Shown in pieces: positions 10,992 to 22,861 of a stretch of DNA of 64,000 nucleotides. Numbering within the stretch: the stretch's first letter is position 1; each line of letters opens with the position of its first letter. The DNA comes from Hexactinellida sp. DTS-2022 (taxonomy: Eukaryota > Porifera > Hexactinellida). Both the position numbers and the translations under genes were made by a program. The stretch spans positions 2,605,643 to 2,669,642 of the forward strand of contig JAPNXP010000018.1 in NCBI GenBank assembly GCA_028753945.1, given 5' to 3'. Below the pieces are notes generated by a model, which saw only the letters and a program-made list of their open reading frames with translations, made no database searches and was not told the origin of the DNA.

Positions 10992-11952
10992 CATTGATAA
11001 TGAGTCATTAACAATGTAATTAATCTATTAGCCAAATAATATACGCCAGTGTGATATAGAATGCAAAAAAACAATTGAAATCAAAATTCTGATTTAGATA
11101 AAAAAATCTGATTTAAATCAAAAAAATCGGATTTTTTTGATTTTTTTTAAATATTATGATTTTTATCAACCCTGACTCACTCCTGAATATTTACTTGCAA
11201 TGATTTTTATTTTGGTTATTTCGTTTATCCTGCATGCTATACTTTTAGCTTATTAATCAACCATTGAGGATTCAATTCAATTTAAAAAAATTAGTCGCGA
11301 TGGAATTTCAAAAGCTAGGATTTGTTATCGAACTCAATAATCTAGCAGAAGCCATCAATAATGACCCAGAAAGAGATGTTTTGTATATAAATATACATAA
11401 TAATATATAAATTATGTATATTTATATATTGATAAATAATAAATATACATAAATTATAGGACCTAAATCTTATGGATATTTTGTTGATATTCTGTGTTAG
11501 AAATCTATCTATATTCAATGGATATCCACAAAAATGGTCTGGATATGGATATGGATATGGATGCGATTTTTCATCTCCACGGCAAGCCTGGTAATAGGTA
11601 ACAAACTTACCTACTTAACAACAAATTTCGTTTAAAATATTTAGTTTTTAATATTTTGTTAATCGTAATCAAATATAATTTAGTGTTGGCTATTGGCGTA
11701 AATGACACTGTATTATAATTTCGTACATTGGCTATCAAAGTTAATGACTATAAGTAATAGCTAACAAACTTACCTAATTAAATGTTGCTACTTTAATATT
11801 TGCTCTAGTTTTATTTTGGGAAGTGAGAAGGGGAAAAGGGGGCGATGGAGGAGGTGGAGTGGACATTAATTAATGAGGAGGAATCGGAGGATGCTACGTG
11901 GGAGGAGGGTTGCTATTGGGGTTTTAATAATAATTTTTGTTTTAATTTATTA

Positions 11953-12240
11953 CATAGGCGTCAAGTTTTTGGGAAATATAATCAAAGATGGGGGGATCCC
12001 ACAAGGGGGGGAGTCTGGGTGGGGCCACTTGGAGGTTTGCTAAATATTTCCAGATTTGTTTCATCAGAAACAAAATCTGGATATATCGAGTAAACAAACG
12101 TGATTTTCGCACTCTATCATCCCTTGGTCGATCAAAAGGACCACTTTCATACAAAAATTAAATCCACCGCAAGGTCCGGGAGGTCGCTCCCAGTGACCAC
12201 CAGCCTCCCCCCCCCCCAAACCCCAAACTTGGCGCCTATG
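11953..12240. mobile_element. 288-bp hAT-type MITE
   Basis: Ends CATAGGCGTCAAGTTTTTGG and AAACCCCAAACTTGGCGCCTATG-type inverse; a perfect 8-bp duplication ATTTATTA lies at 11945-11952 and 12241-12248. It has a poly-C tract near the right end. Confidence 0.85.
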
Positions 12241-12510
12241 ATTTATTAGTTAGTTTATGTATTTATTATTGTGTTTTATTTAATTAGTTTAGTATATTTA
12301 TTCTGTTTGTATGTAATAGTTGTTTTTGTTTTTAATTAAACTTGTGTCCCTGTAATTGTTAGTATTATAAGTTATTTATAACCATATGCTGAATTGGGAA
12401 ATCATTAGATTAGGAAAAACTTGTTGGAATTTGGGTTTGTATACTGGTATAACATGCTATAATTGTCAGTAATTAAGTTAATTAAAAGGGATAAATATTG
12501 CAGATAGAAT

Positions 12511-12898
12511 CAGTGTTTGCCAGAAAAGACCACCCCGGAAAAAAAACCCCTGCAAAAACCGGTTTTTTCCACCCCGGAGAAGGGCAGTAAATTTAGAAAA
12601 AAACACTTATGACCATATATGGCAACACTATAGGCCCATTTATTGTCAGTATAGGCCCATTTATTGTTTAAAGAGAATCTACACTTATAGTGCCAACGAT
12701 AGTTAAATTTAGGACTTTAGAGAGTGGATCCCTAATGTTATATACAAAGGTTAGTGGAATAACCACTAAATACACCGAAATATCTATATTAATTACGCGT
12801 AGGCCAGTCAATAGAAAAATGCAGAAAAGTCCAGAAAAGGGCGGTTTTTTCCACCTGCCCCGGTCTTTTCTAGAAAAGGGCGGTTTTTCCTAACACTG
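12511..12898. mobile_element. 388-bp hAT-type MITE with AAAAGGGCGGTTTTTTCC motifs
   Basis: Ends CAGTGTTTGCCAGAAAAGAC and a right end finishing CCTAACACTG; a perfect 8-bp duplication GATAGAAT lies at 12503-12510 and 12899-12906. Short GGGCGG/CCGCCC-type repeats occur near both ends. Confidence 0.82.
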
Positions 12899-12906
12899 GA
12901 TAGAAT

Positions 12907-14569
12907 ACAAAATATAGTGAGACGTTGAAAACATGTAATCAAGCCAGAAATTGTTATATACTATCGTCTCAAAATTGTAAGAATCTTAAATTCATAATAA
13001 TAAGTGATATTTAGTAGAAAATTACTTGTATAGTAGTGTCTCAAAATCTCACGCGTATCAAAATATCACTGTATAATTTCTAATAGCACATCCATGGTTT
13101 ACTAGCAGTAGTGTCTAAAATACTCACGCGTCTCAAAATATCATGCCACAGTGGGAATTTTCAGGGGTGTAAGTGGAAATAGGAAAACTATGCTAGATAG
13201 ACTCTAATGAAGTATTATTGACATATAGGTTATCGGTAGCTGCAAACTGAATGGCATTATCAAAAATGATGTACGTAGTCTCCTAAACGTAGTTCTAGAC
13301 AATTCATGTTAATTCTATCATAAATTATACTTTAGGTTTGTTAACAAATTTTTTATTGTTCACCCATGATTATTGATTATATTTCTTGAACAAGGTATAA
13401 TTTTTTCAAAAATCCTAATATATATGGTTCAAAGTTATTAAGTAATCTACGTCGCGCCTTTTCGTGCATTTAGAAACTATTTTATAAGAATATTACATCA
13501 CCTAGGTTTTAGAGCAAGTAGATCCTAGTTTTGACAATATTGTTGAGATCTCAGTATGTAAAAAGTATGTTTCCACTAATTTGCCGACAGTTCAGCTCCC
13601 TGCTAAACTTTAATTCATCAAATTGACACCGAATTGTTTGATATTAGTCAGATTCTAATTCATTGTAATCCATAGCTCACTGGATTCGAGTTAAGAAATT
13701 CAAAAGCTTCCTTGTTATGCATAAGAAATAATTTTAATTGAAGGAGTATAATTTGTACTTGAATCACTTATCTTAATAATTAATTAATATTAAAAGAAAA
13801 TATCTGTGGGCAAATTTTTGGGAATCTGGAATTTGGTTTATATTGAAGTTAAATATGTTTACTTTATATTAAAAACACTAAAAAACTCCCATAAACCTGG
13901 ACACGATATTTCCCATCACCTTGAAGGAGGGGGACTAAGCAAGAATTTATTGTCCGAATCGTATATTTTCCGTTAGCCACATCCCATAATCAATTTATAC
14001 TCAACTGTTATTATGATATATAATATATATAATTAAACCATGTATATCAGATTATTAGAGAAGTCATTCTCAAGAACAGTGTTCTGAAAATCTGCTATGA
14101 AGCATTAGTAACTTTCTATAACCGCAAAATAGAAATTCCAATTTTCAAAAATCTAATACTTTGAATAGTCATAACAACCAAAATATTTCTTAGATCAGAA
14201 TGAAATTATACATACTAGGTTATTTGATATTCTGAATTCAGTGGTAACCACGAATTCAAGTTTCAAGAGAATAATAATTTTACCCTATTTCCCCTTAAAT
14301 TCCCACTGTGCATATCGATTTTCAACTTTTATAAACAGTTATAGAGTTATTAATATTGCAAAATTTAGGTCAAAATGGATTAATAGTATTGTTATAATCC
14401 ATAGAAAAAAAAAATTAATCGATATTGTAAATTTGTGGCATAATCCCTTGCACTAATAGATTGGAGTTAAATTGGCACTATAATAGAACTTGCGCCCAAT
14501 AGAGTAAATAGCTAGAATTTATATTGGCTAGTATGGATTCACTATTAGGCTTAACTTTGACCATGAATA
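12907..14569. other. AT-rich spacer without recognisable features
   Basis: Apart from short duplicated phrases around 13030-13150 (CTCACGCGT...TCAAAATATCA twice) I see no gene, no transposon termini and no convincing exons. Confidence 0.4.
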
Positions 14570-14837
14570 TCTATACTATTATAACACAAGGCTTGGGTGT
14601 ATATATTTATTTATATGTTCCGAGTTTATTGAAGAAACTGGACGCTTTCCAAATGTGATTTTTGGAATATAGGGGTAACTTTTGGCACAAGCCAACAAGT
14701 TGAGCTTTCCACTCAAAATTTCTCACACCTCAACAAATTTACACATTGTTATTTTTGACTATTTTGTCCTATTACACTTTATAATTAATGTTTGAAGTGT
14801 ATAACCGTGAAGCGACCTAACAAGCGAAGCCCGCTAG
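14570..14837 (+). mobile_element. Helitron-like element, family 1 (complete short copy)
   Basis: It begins TCTATACTATTATAACACAAG after A and ends AAGCGAAGCCCGCTAG before T. The 5'-TC, the 3'-CTAG next to a small GCG-containing stem, insertion between A and T, and the absence of inverted repeats or target duplication fit the Helitron rules. It is 268 bp and non-coding. The body matches 2750-3165 and 36852-37235. Confidence 0.6.
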
Positions 14838-15060
14838 TCTATTTTAAATTTTCATTTTAGAGAATCGTGATAATACTGCTATTTGATCCTACTAAAAGTC
14901 GTGTATAAAACGCAATAAAAATTGGGGGTTATCGGGTGTCGAAAATCGACGCTCCTTTAAAGACAATCAATTTACCAATTATTACTTGTGGATCGTGACT
15001 ACTTGACAAATGGGTCTTAATTAATTAATTAACACACCCCGAGGTGTTGATGAGGCCGGA

Positions 15061-15180
15061 AAATCTAAAATTCCAGCTATGCAGACCCCATCTATTTTGG
15101 AAGCACTATCCATCACCCATTACCAAAATATAGCGCGTACAAAATAACATGCTGTCGGCACAGCCTTTGTTTTAGATTTA
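15061..15180 (+). repeat. Degenerate copy of the 120-bp palindrome family
   Basis: One arm is partly decayed (AATCTAAAATTCCAGCTATG); the other keeps CATGCTGTCGGCACAG. The loop CCATTACCAAAATATAG matches other members. Confidence 0.65.
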
Positions 15181-15283
15181 ACTTAGAGTACAAAGCAGTG
15201 TATTAGGCACTTGTCAGAATTGGTCCCACCATGTGGAGAGCCCGCTTTGGAAGCGCGCTTTAATTAAGACCTTGCCTTCTATT

Positions 15284-15424
15284 CAGAGGCTTAGCCAGTC
15301 GCACCGGGCCAACCCTACACAAACCAAATATTCCCTGCGCATGAATAAATTTGGTGAAGAGTCAGGAATAATCCTTCGGTAAATTTTTAGCTGAGCCTGC
15401 CAAGAGGACCTTGGCTACGCCCTG
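15284..15424. mobile_element. 141-bp hAT-like MITE
   Basis: Left end CAGAGGCTTAGCCAGTCGC; right end CTTGGCTACGCCCTG; an inverted pair (CAG..GC.TAGCCA). The flanking 8-mers match only partly. It lies 87 bp upstream of the BMP-type start codon. Confidence 0.5.
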
Positions 15425-15510
15425 CTTAAACTGTATATATCTATATTTTGAGAGGAAGTATATTATTATTAGTTTGTATAGTGTAGTGTAGATTTGTAAT
15501 GTGAGGTGAA

Positions 15511-15820
15511 ATGGGATCAGTTATTTTAACTTCTTTCTTATTCTTTCATCTAATATCTTGCCACCGGTCAATATCTTTGACCAAGTCACATGTTTCAATC
15601 ATTCTTGCTTCTAAATTTGGATTTACTTTAAATGAAAATGTAAATCAATCAGAATGGTCAACTAATCCTCAACCTCCTAATTTCATGCTTCGCCTCTATA
15701 ATATGGTGATTGATAAAACTGAACAAGATCCTACAAAGGCTATGAATTTGCTTGGTTTTGGTAATGATAAAATATTTGCTAATTCTATACAGGTTCTATA
15801 TTCTATTTTTAATAAAAGAG
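15511..15820 (+). CDS. BMP/TGF-beta family ligand, exon 1 (signal peptide and start of propeptide)
   Basis: This is the first of three exons (15511-15820, 15901-16261, 38340-38703), which join in phase to a 344-residue secreted growth factor. The ATG at 15511 is preceded by an in-frame TGA 9 bp upstream, which fixes the start. Residues 1-17 form a hydrophobic signal peptide ending in SC; the exon then covers propeptide up to residue 103. The exon closes at a strong donor (GAG|GTGAGT). The family acts outside the cell: dimers released from the propeptide bind type I/II receptor kinases. The mature part is in exon 3. The propeptide is divergent, so the identification rests on the C-terminal domain. 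The 80-bp intron 15821-15900 ends TTCTAG. Confidence 0.85.
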
Positions 15821-15900
15821 GTGAGTAAATACTCTTAGCTTAATTATTAATTAAAGATTCATTCAAATTCATTCTTTTATTTATAATATTACCATTCTAG

Positions 15901-16261
15901 GGAATTTTGGGAAAAAATCTGAACTTTTGACATTCAAATTTAACATTTCACTTCTCAATGATACTTATTCAAAAGGATATTTTAACATGCGAACTTCTGG
16001 CATAATACAATCAGAAATCCATTCTTTGACGATATTAGTTATTTCTAAGGGGAAAGTTTCTACTCTATTTACCAATGTAAAGATTTTACCAGAGAGGGTT
16101 CACGTTATCCCTTTATCCAAAATATCCCGAATTATTCAAGATGGTGTATTATCATTTCTGATCTTAATTCCCAAAGATATGATCCTTTCAATTTCAGCAA
16201 CTCTTATACTCTACACCAAAGATATACAGGCCTCAAATATATACTGGCAATATCATAAGAG
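15901..16261 (+). CDS. BMP/TGF-beta family ligand, exon 2 (propeptide)
   Basis: This exon follows the acceptor ACCATTCTAG and keeps the frame of exon 1 (a split Gly codon). It encodes residues 104-223 of the propeptide, including two potential N-glycosylation sites (NIS, NDT) and hydrophobic beta-strand-like segments typical of the latency domain. It ends ...CATAAGAG|GTTAGG: the donor lies inside an Arg codon. Read-through would give a stop eight codons later, which supports splicing here. The final Lys plus the split Arg begin the processing site completed by exon 3. Confidence 0.85.
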
Positions 16262-16473
16262 GTTAGGCCACATAAAATAAAATATTTATTTATCACCCCA
16301 TCTTTTTCGAGAAAGTAGGCGTCATTTTTTTCTATCCACAAGTTACAGTATTAGTACATATACTGTTGCTTGACGAATATGATGGTCACTATATTTTAAA
16401 AATAATACCCCTCACAGGCCGGTGTGCTTCTTCTGGTTGGCACATCCCCCACCAATTTTTGGTCCCTCTAAAC

Positions 16474-17061
16474 CAGTGGTTCCCAAACTGGGGTGCATGA
16501 ACCCCTTGGGGGCGCACGGGACAAGGAGTGGAGTGAATATTGTGCATTTTATAATAAAGTATTTAAAATATAGTTATAATCTATAAGTTAAATTCTGATT
16601 ACTCGACTATATTGATTTATTACTATTGTGTTCTGTAAGTTACCCGATGCTTTTTCAAGGAGGGCTTGGTCCGTAATGGTCCATTTACCACAACCTACCT
16701 TTGGGCATTCGCCCCCCCCACCAATATTGGTGCACCTCATAATTTTATCCTCCCTAAATCAGCAAAATATTGTTGTCATAAATTGTTAGTAATACTCAAT
16801 GCTATTTGCTAAAATGCTCTTCACTACAGAGAATCTTTCTCGCTCGCTCGTCTATAAATCCATGTATACTTAGATTAACCTTGTGTTATTACATAGTGAC
16901 GCTTTTCATCCTAATGAGACCATATGATGTTCACCCCCCCATCCTGTTTTTATGATCGATGCCCTTGTCAGTAGAATCCTTCAGACTTAGGTCCTGGGGG
17001 TGCACCACCAGATTTTCGGGTATCAGAGGGTTCACGAGTTAAAAAAGGTTGGAAACCACTG
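16474..17061. mobile_element. 588-bp hAT-type MITE
   Basis: Ends CAGTGGTTCCCAAACTGGGG and inverse finishing GGTTGGAAACCACTG; a perfect 8-bp duplication CTCTAAAC lies at 16466-16473 and 17062-17069. GC-rich ends, AT-rich centre, no coding capacity. It lies in the BMP intron, 212 bp after the donor. Confidence 0.88.
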
Positions 17062-17615
17062 CTCTAAACCTTCAATAGTATATATTGTAGGTAGAGGGCT
17101 TTATATAATATTTAATTAAGGTCATATAAAATAAATAATTTGTTTATCATCCCCGTCCGTCCCAATTTATCACCCCCGTCAAGATATATTTTATTATTAT
17201 CTTATTAACATAATCGTACAAATATTAGATATAAACTTGTGTAAAGTACACTAATGCATAATTAATATGTATTTGGGAATTTCTTTAATTATTTGGTCAT
17301 TATAATGTGATTTTTTAAGTAAATTAAATATTTTTTTATTGTTTGGCATAGGATGATGCTATTTTCATAATAATGGGAATAAAAAATAAATATAAAATCC
17401 CGTCCGCCGTCCCTATTTTCTGAAAAAATCCGGATGATAGGCAATTAATTTATTTTGCATGGCCTAAATAGAAATTCAATATTTAATTTACATTTATCTT
17501 TTAATTAAGGCAAGTATAATTATTACAAATCGATAATTGATTAACAATTTGAATGATAAAATTGATATAATCATCAACTGTAGAATGTTCTAAGTGTTTC
17601 CATTGCACTTGTATC

Positions 17616-18436
17616 CAGGCGCGGCGCCAGAGGGAGTGCAGGGGGGGGAGCAGCCGCCCCTCCTAGTGTAAATTCTGCCCCCCCAGCGGGGGGGGGGGGG
17701 CAGGATTTTAGGATTAAAATAATATGTGATAATTTCGCCCAGGGTAATCCCTGGATTCATGCCTAGAATTCCATGGAAATTACTCATTCCCCTGGACAGA
17801 TTTCTAGAGGCTCGAGGTCTAAAAACTTTATCTCGCTCGATTTTCATCAAAACATACATATTGTTAATATTTGTTAACGTATATCTCGAATAGTAGCATC
17901 ACCTCACCCCAAAAGTAGCAAATCAAATATTTCAAATATTTGATTTGATTTGATTTGATTTGAAAATATTTGAATCCTCAAATGATTTGATTTGATTTGA
18001 TTTGAAAATATTTGAATTCTCAAATGATTTGATTTGATTTGATTTGAAATTATTTCAAATCATTTTCAAATCATTTTTCAAATCAGTTTCAGATCATTTT
18101 AAAATCATATTCTTTAAATCATTTTCAAATCGTTTCCAAATCGCTTTAATATAATTTCACGTCATTTTCAATTAAATTTCAAATATATAAGATCATTTTC
18201 AAAATTTCTATACGTTTTGACAGTGATTCGGAAATGATTTGAAAGTTTCAAACATTTCAAATATTTGATTTGATTTGATTTGATTTAAAATAATTTTGAA
18301 TAGAAAATGATTTGATTTGATTTTATTTGAGAAAAAATACATGATTTATTTACAACCCTGATTCTGACAGATGAAAAAGGTGCCCCCTTTCAAAAATGGT
18401 TGCCCCCCCAGTTCGAAAAACCTTGCGCCGCGGATG
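17616..18436. mobile_element. 821-bp hAT-type element containing a GATTTGA/CAAATATTTG block
   Basis: Left end CAGGCGCGGCGCCAG; right end CTTGCGCCGCGGATG (inverse CATCCGCGGCGCAAG). Perfect 8-bp duplication CTTGTATC at 17608-17615 and 18437-18444. From about 17925 to 18360 the interior is almost only GATTTGATTTG, CAAATATTTG and CAAATCATTT variants and ends TTTACAACCCTG, probably a further nested element whose left end is lost. Confidence 0.82.
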
Positions 18437-18801
18437 CTTGTATCAAACACATCTTCACTTAGAAAACTAACATTCTAATAAAAGTCATTATCAAACAGTA
18501 AGTTTATTTAATATGTTCTTATAGCATCACTATACTATAGTGTAACTACAATATGGATAAGATGGCTGTTTTGTGTAAAACCATTAATAAACATTTTAAT
18601 TGATATATAGAGATCCTTAGGAGAATACAATCTCTATATTTTAAATTGGTAATTCGACTATTAAAAGAGTAATGGACTAGAACATAAAATTTTCTAAATT
18701 GAGAAATCGGGCTTCGAGGTGCATATCTCCAGGAAAGCATCTATCTCCTGTCCATGTTTGAAATTTTTATCAACGATGTTCTATCCTGACTTGAGCGTGC
18801 T

Positions 18802-19018
18802 CAGAGGCGAATTAACCAAGGGGCACGGGGGGAACGTGCCACAGGGCCCTAAGCCCTCAGGGGCCCCCACTCAAGATATTAAACGAAAAATTATCCCAAA
18901 TATAGAGGGAATTTTTGTTTATTGGAAATAATCTTTATATAAAATATTACTAAGGGTCACTTGGGGCCTCACATTCACAACTTTCCCCTGGGCCGCAGCC
19001 CTCCTTGATCCGCCCCTG
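18802..19018. mobile_element. 217-bp hAT-type MITE
   Basis: Ends CAGAGGCGAATTAACCAAGG and inverse CCTTGATCCGCCCCTG; flanks AGCGTGCT and AGCGTACG are a partly matching duplication. G/C-rich tracts lie near both ends. Confidence 0.65.
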
Positions 19019-19199
19019 AGCGTACGGCCGGCATCTTGTAGTATAAAACAAGAGTAGGAGCCACTATAACGTTTTTACTAAAAGAAGCACACCAAATTGT
19101 AATATTTACAAAAGTCGTCATTTATGGAAGGATGATAGTTTGGTCGTTGGAAGTTTGAACCTAGAAAAAATAAACACGAAACTGATTTAGTACCATTAA

Positions 19200-22100
19200 C
19201 GCTACCTACGACTACTCGAGAATGCTTGTGATGGGTAAAAAAAAAGGACTTGACGGACTCAATTCAATTAGTGCTTCAGTTCCTATAAAATACTATATAG
19301 TAATTATTTTATAAAAAAAATCATAGATTTTCAAAATAGTTTTGACACAAATATGTAAATACATACTTTCCGTTGCTATAGTAACTAAGCAAGAGATTTT
19401 CCTAGTAGAAAATGACGAGAGCATGAATTACTTTGCTTTTAACTCGCAACGCGTCAAATCAATATGCGTTCGATACGGGTACCCGCCAAAATCTCCAATT
19501 TTGTCAAAATTAATTTAGTTAATTAGAATATTAATATATTAGGTCCAATTACGTATGGAATTTGTACTTTTTTGGGATTCTTGGCCTTATAACAATTTGA
19601 ATTAATAAAAAAGTTAGAAAACGCTCTGCTATTGTTTTACATATATATGTATACTACATAACCCCCAAATTTATAGTTTCTATTATAAATACTTTCGGAG
19701 TTCACTAGATTCTCTCATATTCAGTATTGCAATAAATTTATTTGGAGATAATGAGGAAGAAAGACAAATTCAAGACAAATACATGCAATCTAAGGTTACT
19801 AACACAAATATATTTAAGGATCTTGCTCTTCACAGTCGAAACACTGGAATGGTTCATCTCCTACTTCCTTCAGGGTCACTTTCATGCACCTAGCGTGATA
19901 CCACTGGTCGCAGAATTCGCAAAACACCCAGTCATCGGTCTTCCGCTTTCTTCCGATCGGACAATTTCGCAACTGGCACTCTTCGCAAACGGTGTCTGAT
20001 CCGTCACCAGTGGACGCTTTTGCAACGGCTTTCTTCGCAGGGGTACTCGATGAAGCTTCACTACCAAAGGCTTTGGACTTATACTTTGCCCCAGCCTTTT
20101 CCCGCCTGCGTCTGGAAGATTCTGCGGTCAGAAACTGGGACTGGAGTAACCTTCGTCTCCTCTTCTGGGTTTCAGAGACAGCTTTGATACGACACCGTTT
20201 GCGTTCTTTGTCCTTTCTCGCGAAATTCGAGCAAGGTCTTATGTGAACAGGCTACTCCTAAGTTGGTAAGCACGCTAGCCAGAGACATAGAGCCCTCGTT
20301 GAAAGTGGTGACCGCCAGCGCTGCAGAGGCTTGGAGGGACTTCTGGCCGACACGCTTGATTTTCGGCGCGTTATGCCATAGGACGGAGTGCAGAGATTCA
20401 TTCGCGTTCTGCGTCTTGCCAAGGGTTACGGCGGAACATAAAGCAATGCTCGCGAACTTCTGAAAGACATCCAAGAGGCGAGCCAGTTCTGGTGCCGTGA
20501 GGTATGGGGCCCGGAGATTCACCGGTGAAATTGTGTCGTCATCCTTTACTTCAGCAATATTCTTCCCCATATAGCACCACGAATCTCTGGTATGAGGACA
20601 GTTATCATGGTTCTCAACAAGGTGATCGGCAAGGACGTAGAGAGCTTTCTGTATTTCTTCAGGACTCTTTCCCCTGTTCTGTACAATAACCAGCCCATAG
20701 AGATGCGCGACTCGCTCAAGCTTAGTAGGTCCAATAGGTTTCGATACTAGTTGTTTGGTGCTAGGCTTCTTCAGTTGTCCCTTTAGGCGCTTTTGTGTAT
20801 GGCCTAAGCACTCTTCCTTGCGAACTAGCTCTAGAGAATCGTAGGGATTGCTCTCCGATAGTCGTTTGTAAGAAGAAGAGTCCCCATCACCAATGTATGT
20901 TGTGTAGACCAGCTGATTCTTGGAAACGGATCTTGGCCAGATGTGCAATGCACCTGCAGATTCCATTGATTGGCTGCTTCCTTTGAAGTTAGCTGGACAT
21001 TCGGATTGATGCGTCTCCCAGAATGCCTCATAATCCTCTGGTTGCTCACCCTTTTTCTCCTCAGTCCATCTGATACATTTATTGCAGACGCGCTCGTACA
21101 GCTGATAGTCCAACACCAAGCCTGTATCAATCTCAATAGCCGCACAAAAGCCTTGGTTTGAATAATGCCCACGTGTGTGCCAGGAGCCATCAAAGCTGAC
21201 AGAGCAATTTCCACAATCAGGAATATTAGAAATTGGAGAGAAAGATCGCACCTTCTGAGCTGCCAATGACATGGACCGCTCGCAGATATCAGCTGTCGCC
21301 GCAACAAAATTTCGGAGATAATTTCGAGGTAGATCTCTCCAGCTGTTTTGGATTCCAAGAATGTGACACGTTTGAACAAAGTCCGTCCAGCTTGAAGAAG
21401 GGTATGAACTGCCAAGATCGCTCTATAGTTCACCTCTGACTTCTTATGTGTCAACATATGTGGATCGTTCAAAGCCTGGGCTGGTGTTGAGCCAATGGGG
21501 ATTGAGTTTGGAAACTCCGCAATAATCAGGTAACAACGTAGGCATTTGAGTAAGAAGTATGACTGCATCCCTTCGCGATAGCTATATTCATAAAGAGCCA
21601 AGTTTCCTGGACAGTCGTTTGTTGTACATTTCAGTAGATTGAAGACTTTGCCGAGTATAGACATGTCCATCACTTGAGAACCTTGAGCAATATATAGGTC
21701 ACGATACTGGACGTCGTCTTCTTTTCGGCACTGAATAGAAAACCTCTCAGGTTTACGAGGAAATGCGACGTCGTCAAAAAGCCTAGACTTGGGCTTTGTT
21801 AGTTGAAAAAGTACCCGCTTCTTAGGAGATGGACTGAACGATAATTTCCTCTTCACGTCAGCGCCCTTCTGAAATCGTCCAGAGTGTACACGCTTCCTCC
21901 TGGTGTGTCCCTTAGGTTTGGGAGTTTCTGAATCCGTAGAGGCTTGAGAGGAGATTCCAAATTCTGAGAAACACTCTCCCAAACCTGTAGGCGTTGCTGG
22001 AGGCGGAGAAAGAGGAGTTGCAAAAGTGAAGGATGAAGAAAGTTCCAAAATTAGCGACTGGAATCTATAAAAAGATTCAAAAATAGACTAATTTAGACAT

Positions 22101-22598
22101 AAAACGCCAGCTGTAATATGACATAAGCAATAAGATTGTAATTAAATCGGCAAAAAGATATCATATGTAATATGACTAAAGCAAAAAATATAATATAAAC
22201 AACAAATTTAGAATTTCTGCTGATGTAATACTGTAAAGCAATACTCATCTAATAATAGATTAGAAACATTCCAGAAAACCAAAAAATAAACTTAGGTAAT
22301 CTGACATTGCAATATTTTAAATTGACGTAATAAATCTATTTGTAATGTATTATTTGAACGTATTTGACATCGTATTTTGAAACGACAAATCAATAGAAAT
22401 AATTTTTTTTTTCAATAAATTTACTAATAAACTGGTTGGAGTTTATGACTAGTTATGTGGCCAAAAAATTCAAATATGATAAATCTGATTTTGCCAGTTT
22501 CTTAGGAATTGGCAGAGGTGTCTATAAACAAAAAGTTAACTTTAGAACAAAAGATTTTTTTTTCTGGAAAAATGGGAAAATAGTAGTCGTAGGTAGCG
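19200..22598 (-). mobile_element. Kolobok-like (TTAA) transposon, copy 2
   Basis: Same termini as copy 1, flanked by TTAA at 19196-19199 and 22599-22602, 3399 bp. It is near-identical along its whole length to 6440-10031 apart from scattered substitutions, small indels and loss of about 190 bp at the 5' end of the gene (junction near 22036). The high identity implies recent transposition or recent duplication. Confidence 0.85.
19814..22048 (-). pseudogene. Broken copy of the PHD-finger Kolobok-like transposase
   Basis: It aligns with the transposase at 7054-9399 but is dead: the start codon and first exon region are deleted (near 22036), a 1-bp deletion near 21400 shifts the frame before the catalytic core, and a 1-bp insertion near 20227 shifts it again before the PHD finger. 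The catalytic motifs SFDGSW, GDGDSS and NESLHS survive in one open segment (20172-21272). It could only be mobilised in trans. Confidence 0.85.
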
Positions 22599-22602
22599 TT
22601 AA

Positions 22603-22861
22603 AAGCGCATTTCTTCGTAGAATCAATATTGTATCCAAAATTCGTTTGGGGAAATTTCTTCCAAATAGGGTCAAGTGATATATCAAATTGCTGGAAACTA
22701 AACGCTGTAACGAAATATGATAATTAGAAATTGATTAGATCTGATTTGAGAAAGTTAATCTTGGAGAATCGGCGATTTACTATGGAAAAACCGACACTGC
22801 CATCCGTTTAATAATTTCCACCAAACGGATTTTGGATGTTATTCCACGAAGAAATGCGCTT
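22603..22861. mobile_element. ~259-bp MITE with AAGCGCATTTCTTCGT ends
   Basis: Left AAGCGCATTTCTTCG and right CGAAGAAATGCGCTT are inverses, with further inner matches (CAAAATTCGTTTGG against CCAAACGGATTTTG). Kolobok copy 2 is inserted right at its left edge, so its target duplication cannot be read. Confidence 0.65.

Larger units (their letters stand above)
6384..11174. mobile_element. hAT-type element with GATTTAAATC arrays (level 2 of the stack)
   Basis: The left end is CAGGGTTGTTTGATTTAAAT; the right end is TTTTTATCAACCCTG. The flanks are GTCACTCC on the left and (A)CTCACTCC on the right, an imperfect 8-bp duplication. Internal sequence is dominated by the palindrome GATTTAAATC and by AATCTGATTT. 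It contains the Kolobok-like element and the 720-bp MITE. No transposase of its own is visible. Confidence 0.65.
6257..11590. mobile_element. Outer hAT-type MITE (level 1 of a nested stack)
   Basis: The termini are CAGGCTTGCCGTGGATATGG and its inverse ending CCACGGCAAGCCTG. They are bracketed by a perfect 8-bp duplication, GTAATAGG (6249-6256 and 11591-11598). The subterminal DNA is an array of GGATAT/ATATCC motifs. Without the later insertion (6384-11174) the element is only about 545 bp, so it is non-autonomous. It sits between two diverged ~130-bp tandem copies of host sequence (around 6120-6256 and 11640-11760). Confidence 0.85.

Noticed and set aside
5368-12240. A hAT element from CATAGGCGCC at 5368 to GGCGCCTATG at 12240
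   Set aside because: The right end pairs better with 11953, where a perfect 8-bp duplication (ATTTATTA) exists; the 5368 end stays unpaired.
16261-16280. BMP propeptide ending at its own stop (TAA at 16278-16280)
   Set aside because: The donor AG|GTTAGG just before it, with phase-perfect joining to the cystine-knot exon and a restored furin site, explains the frame better.
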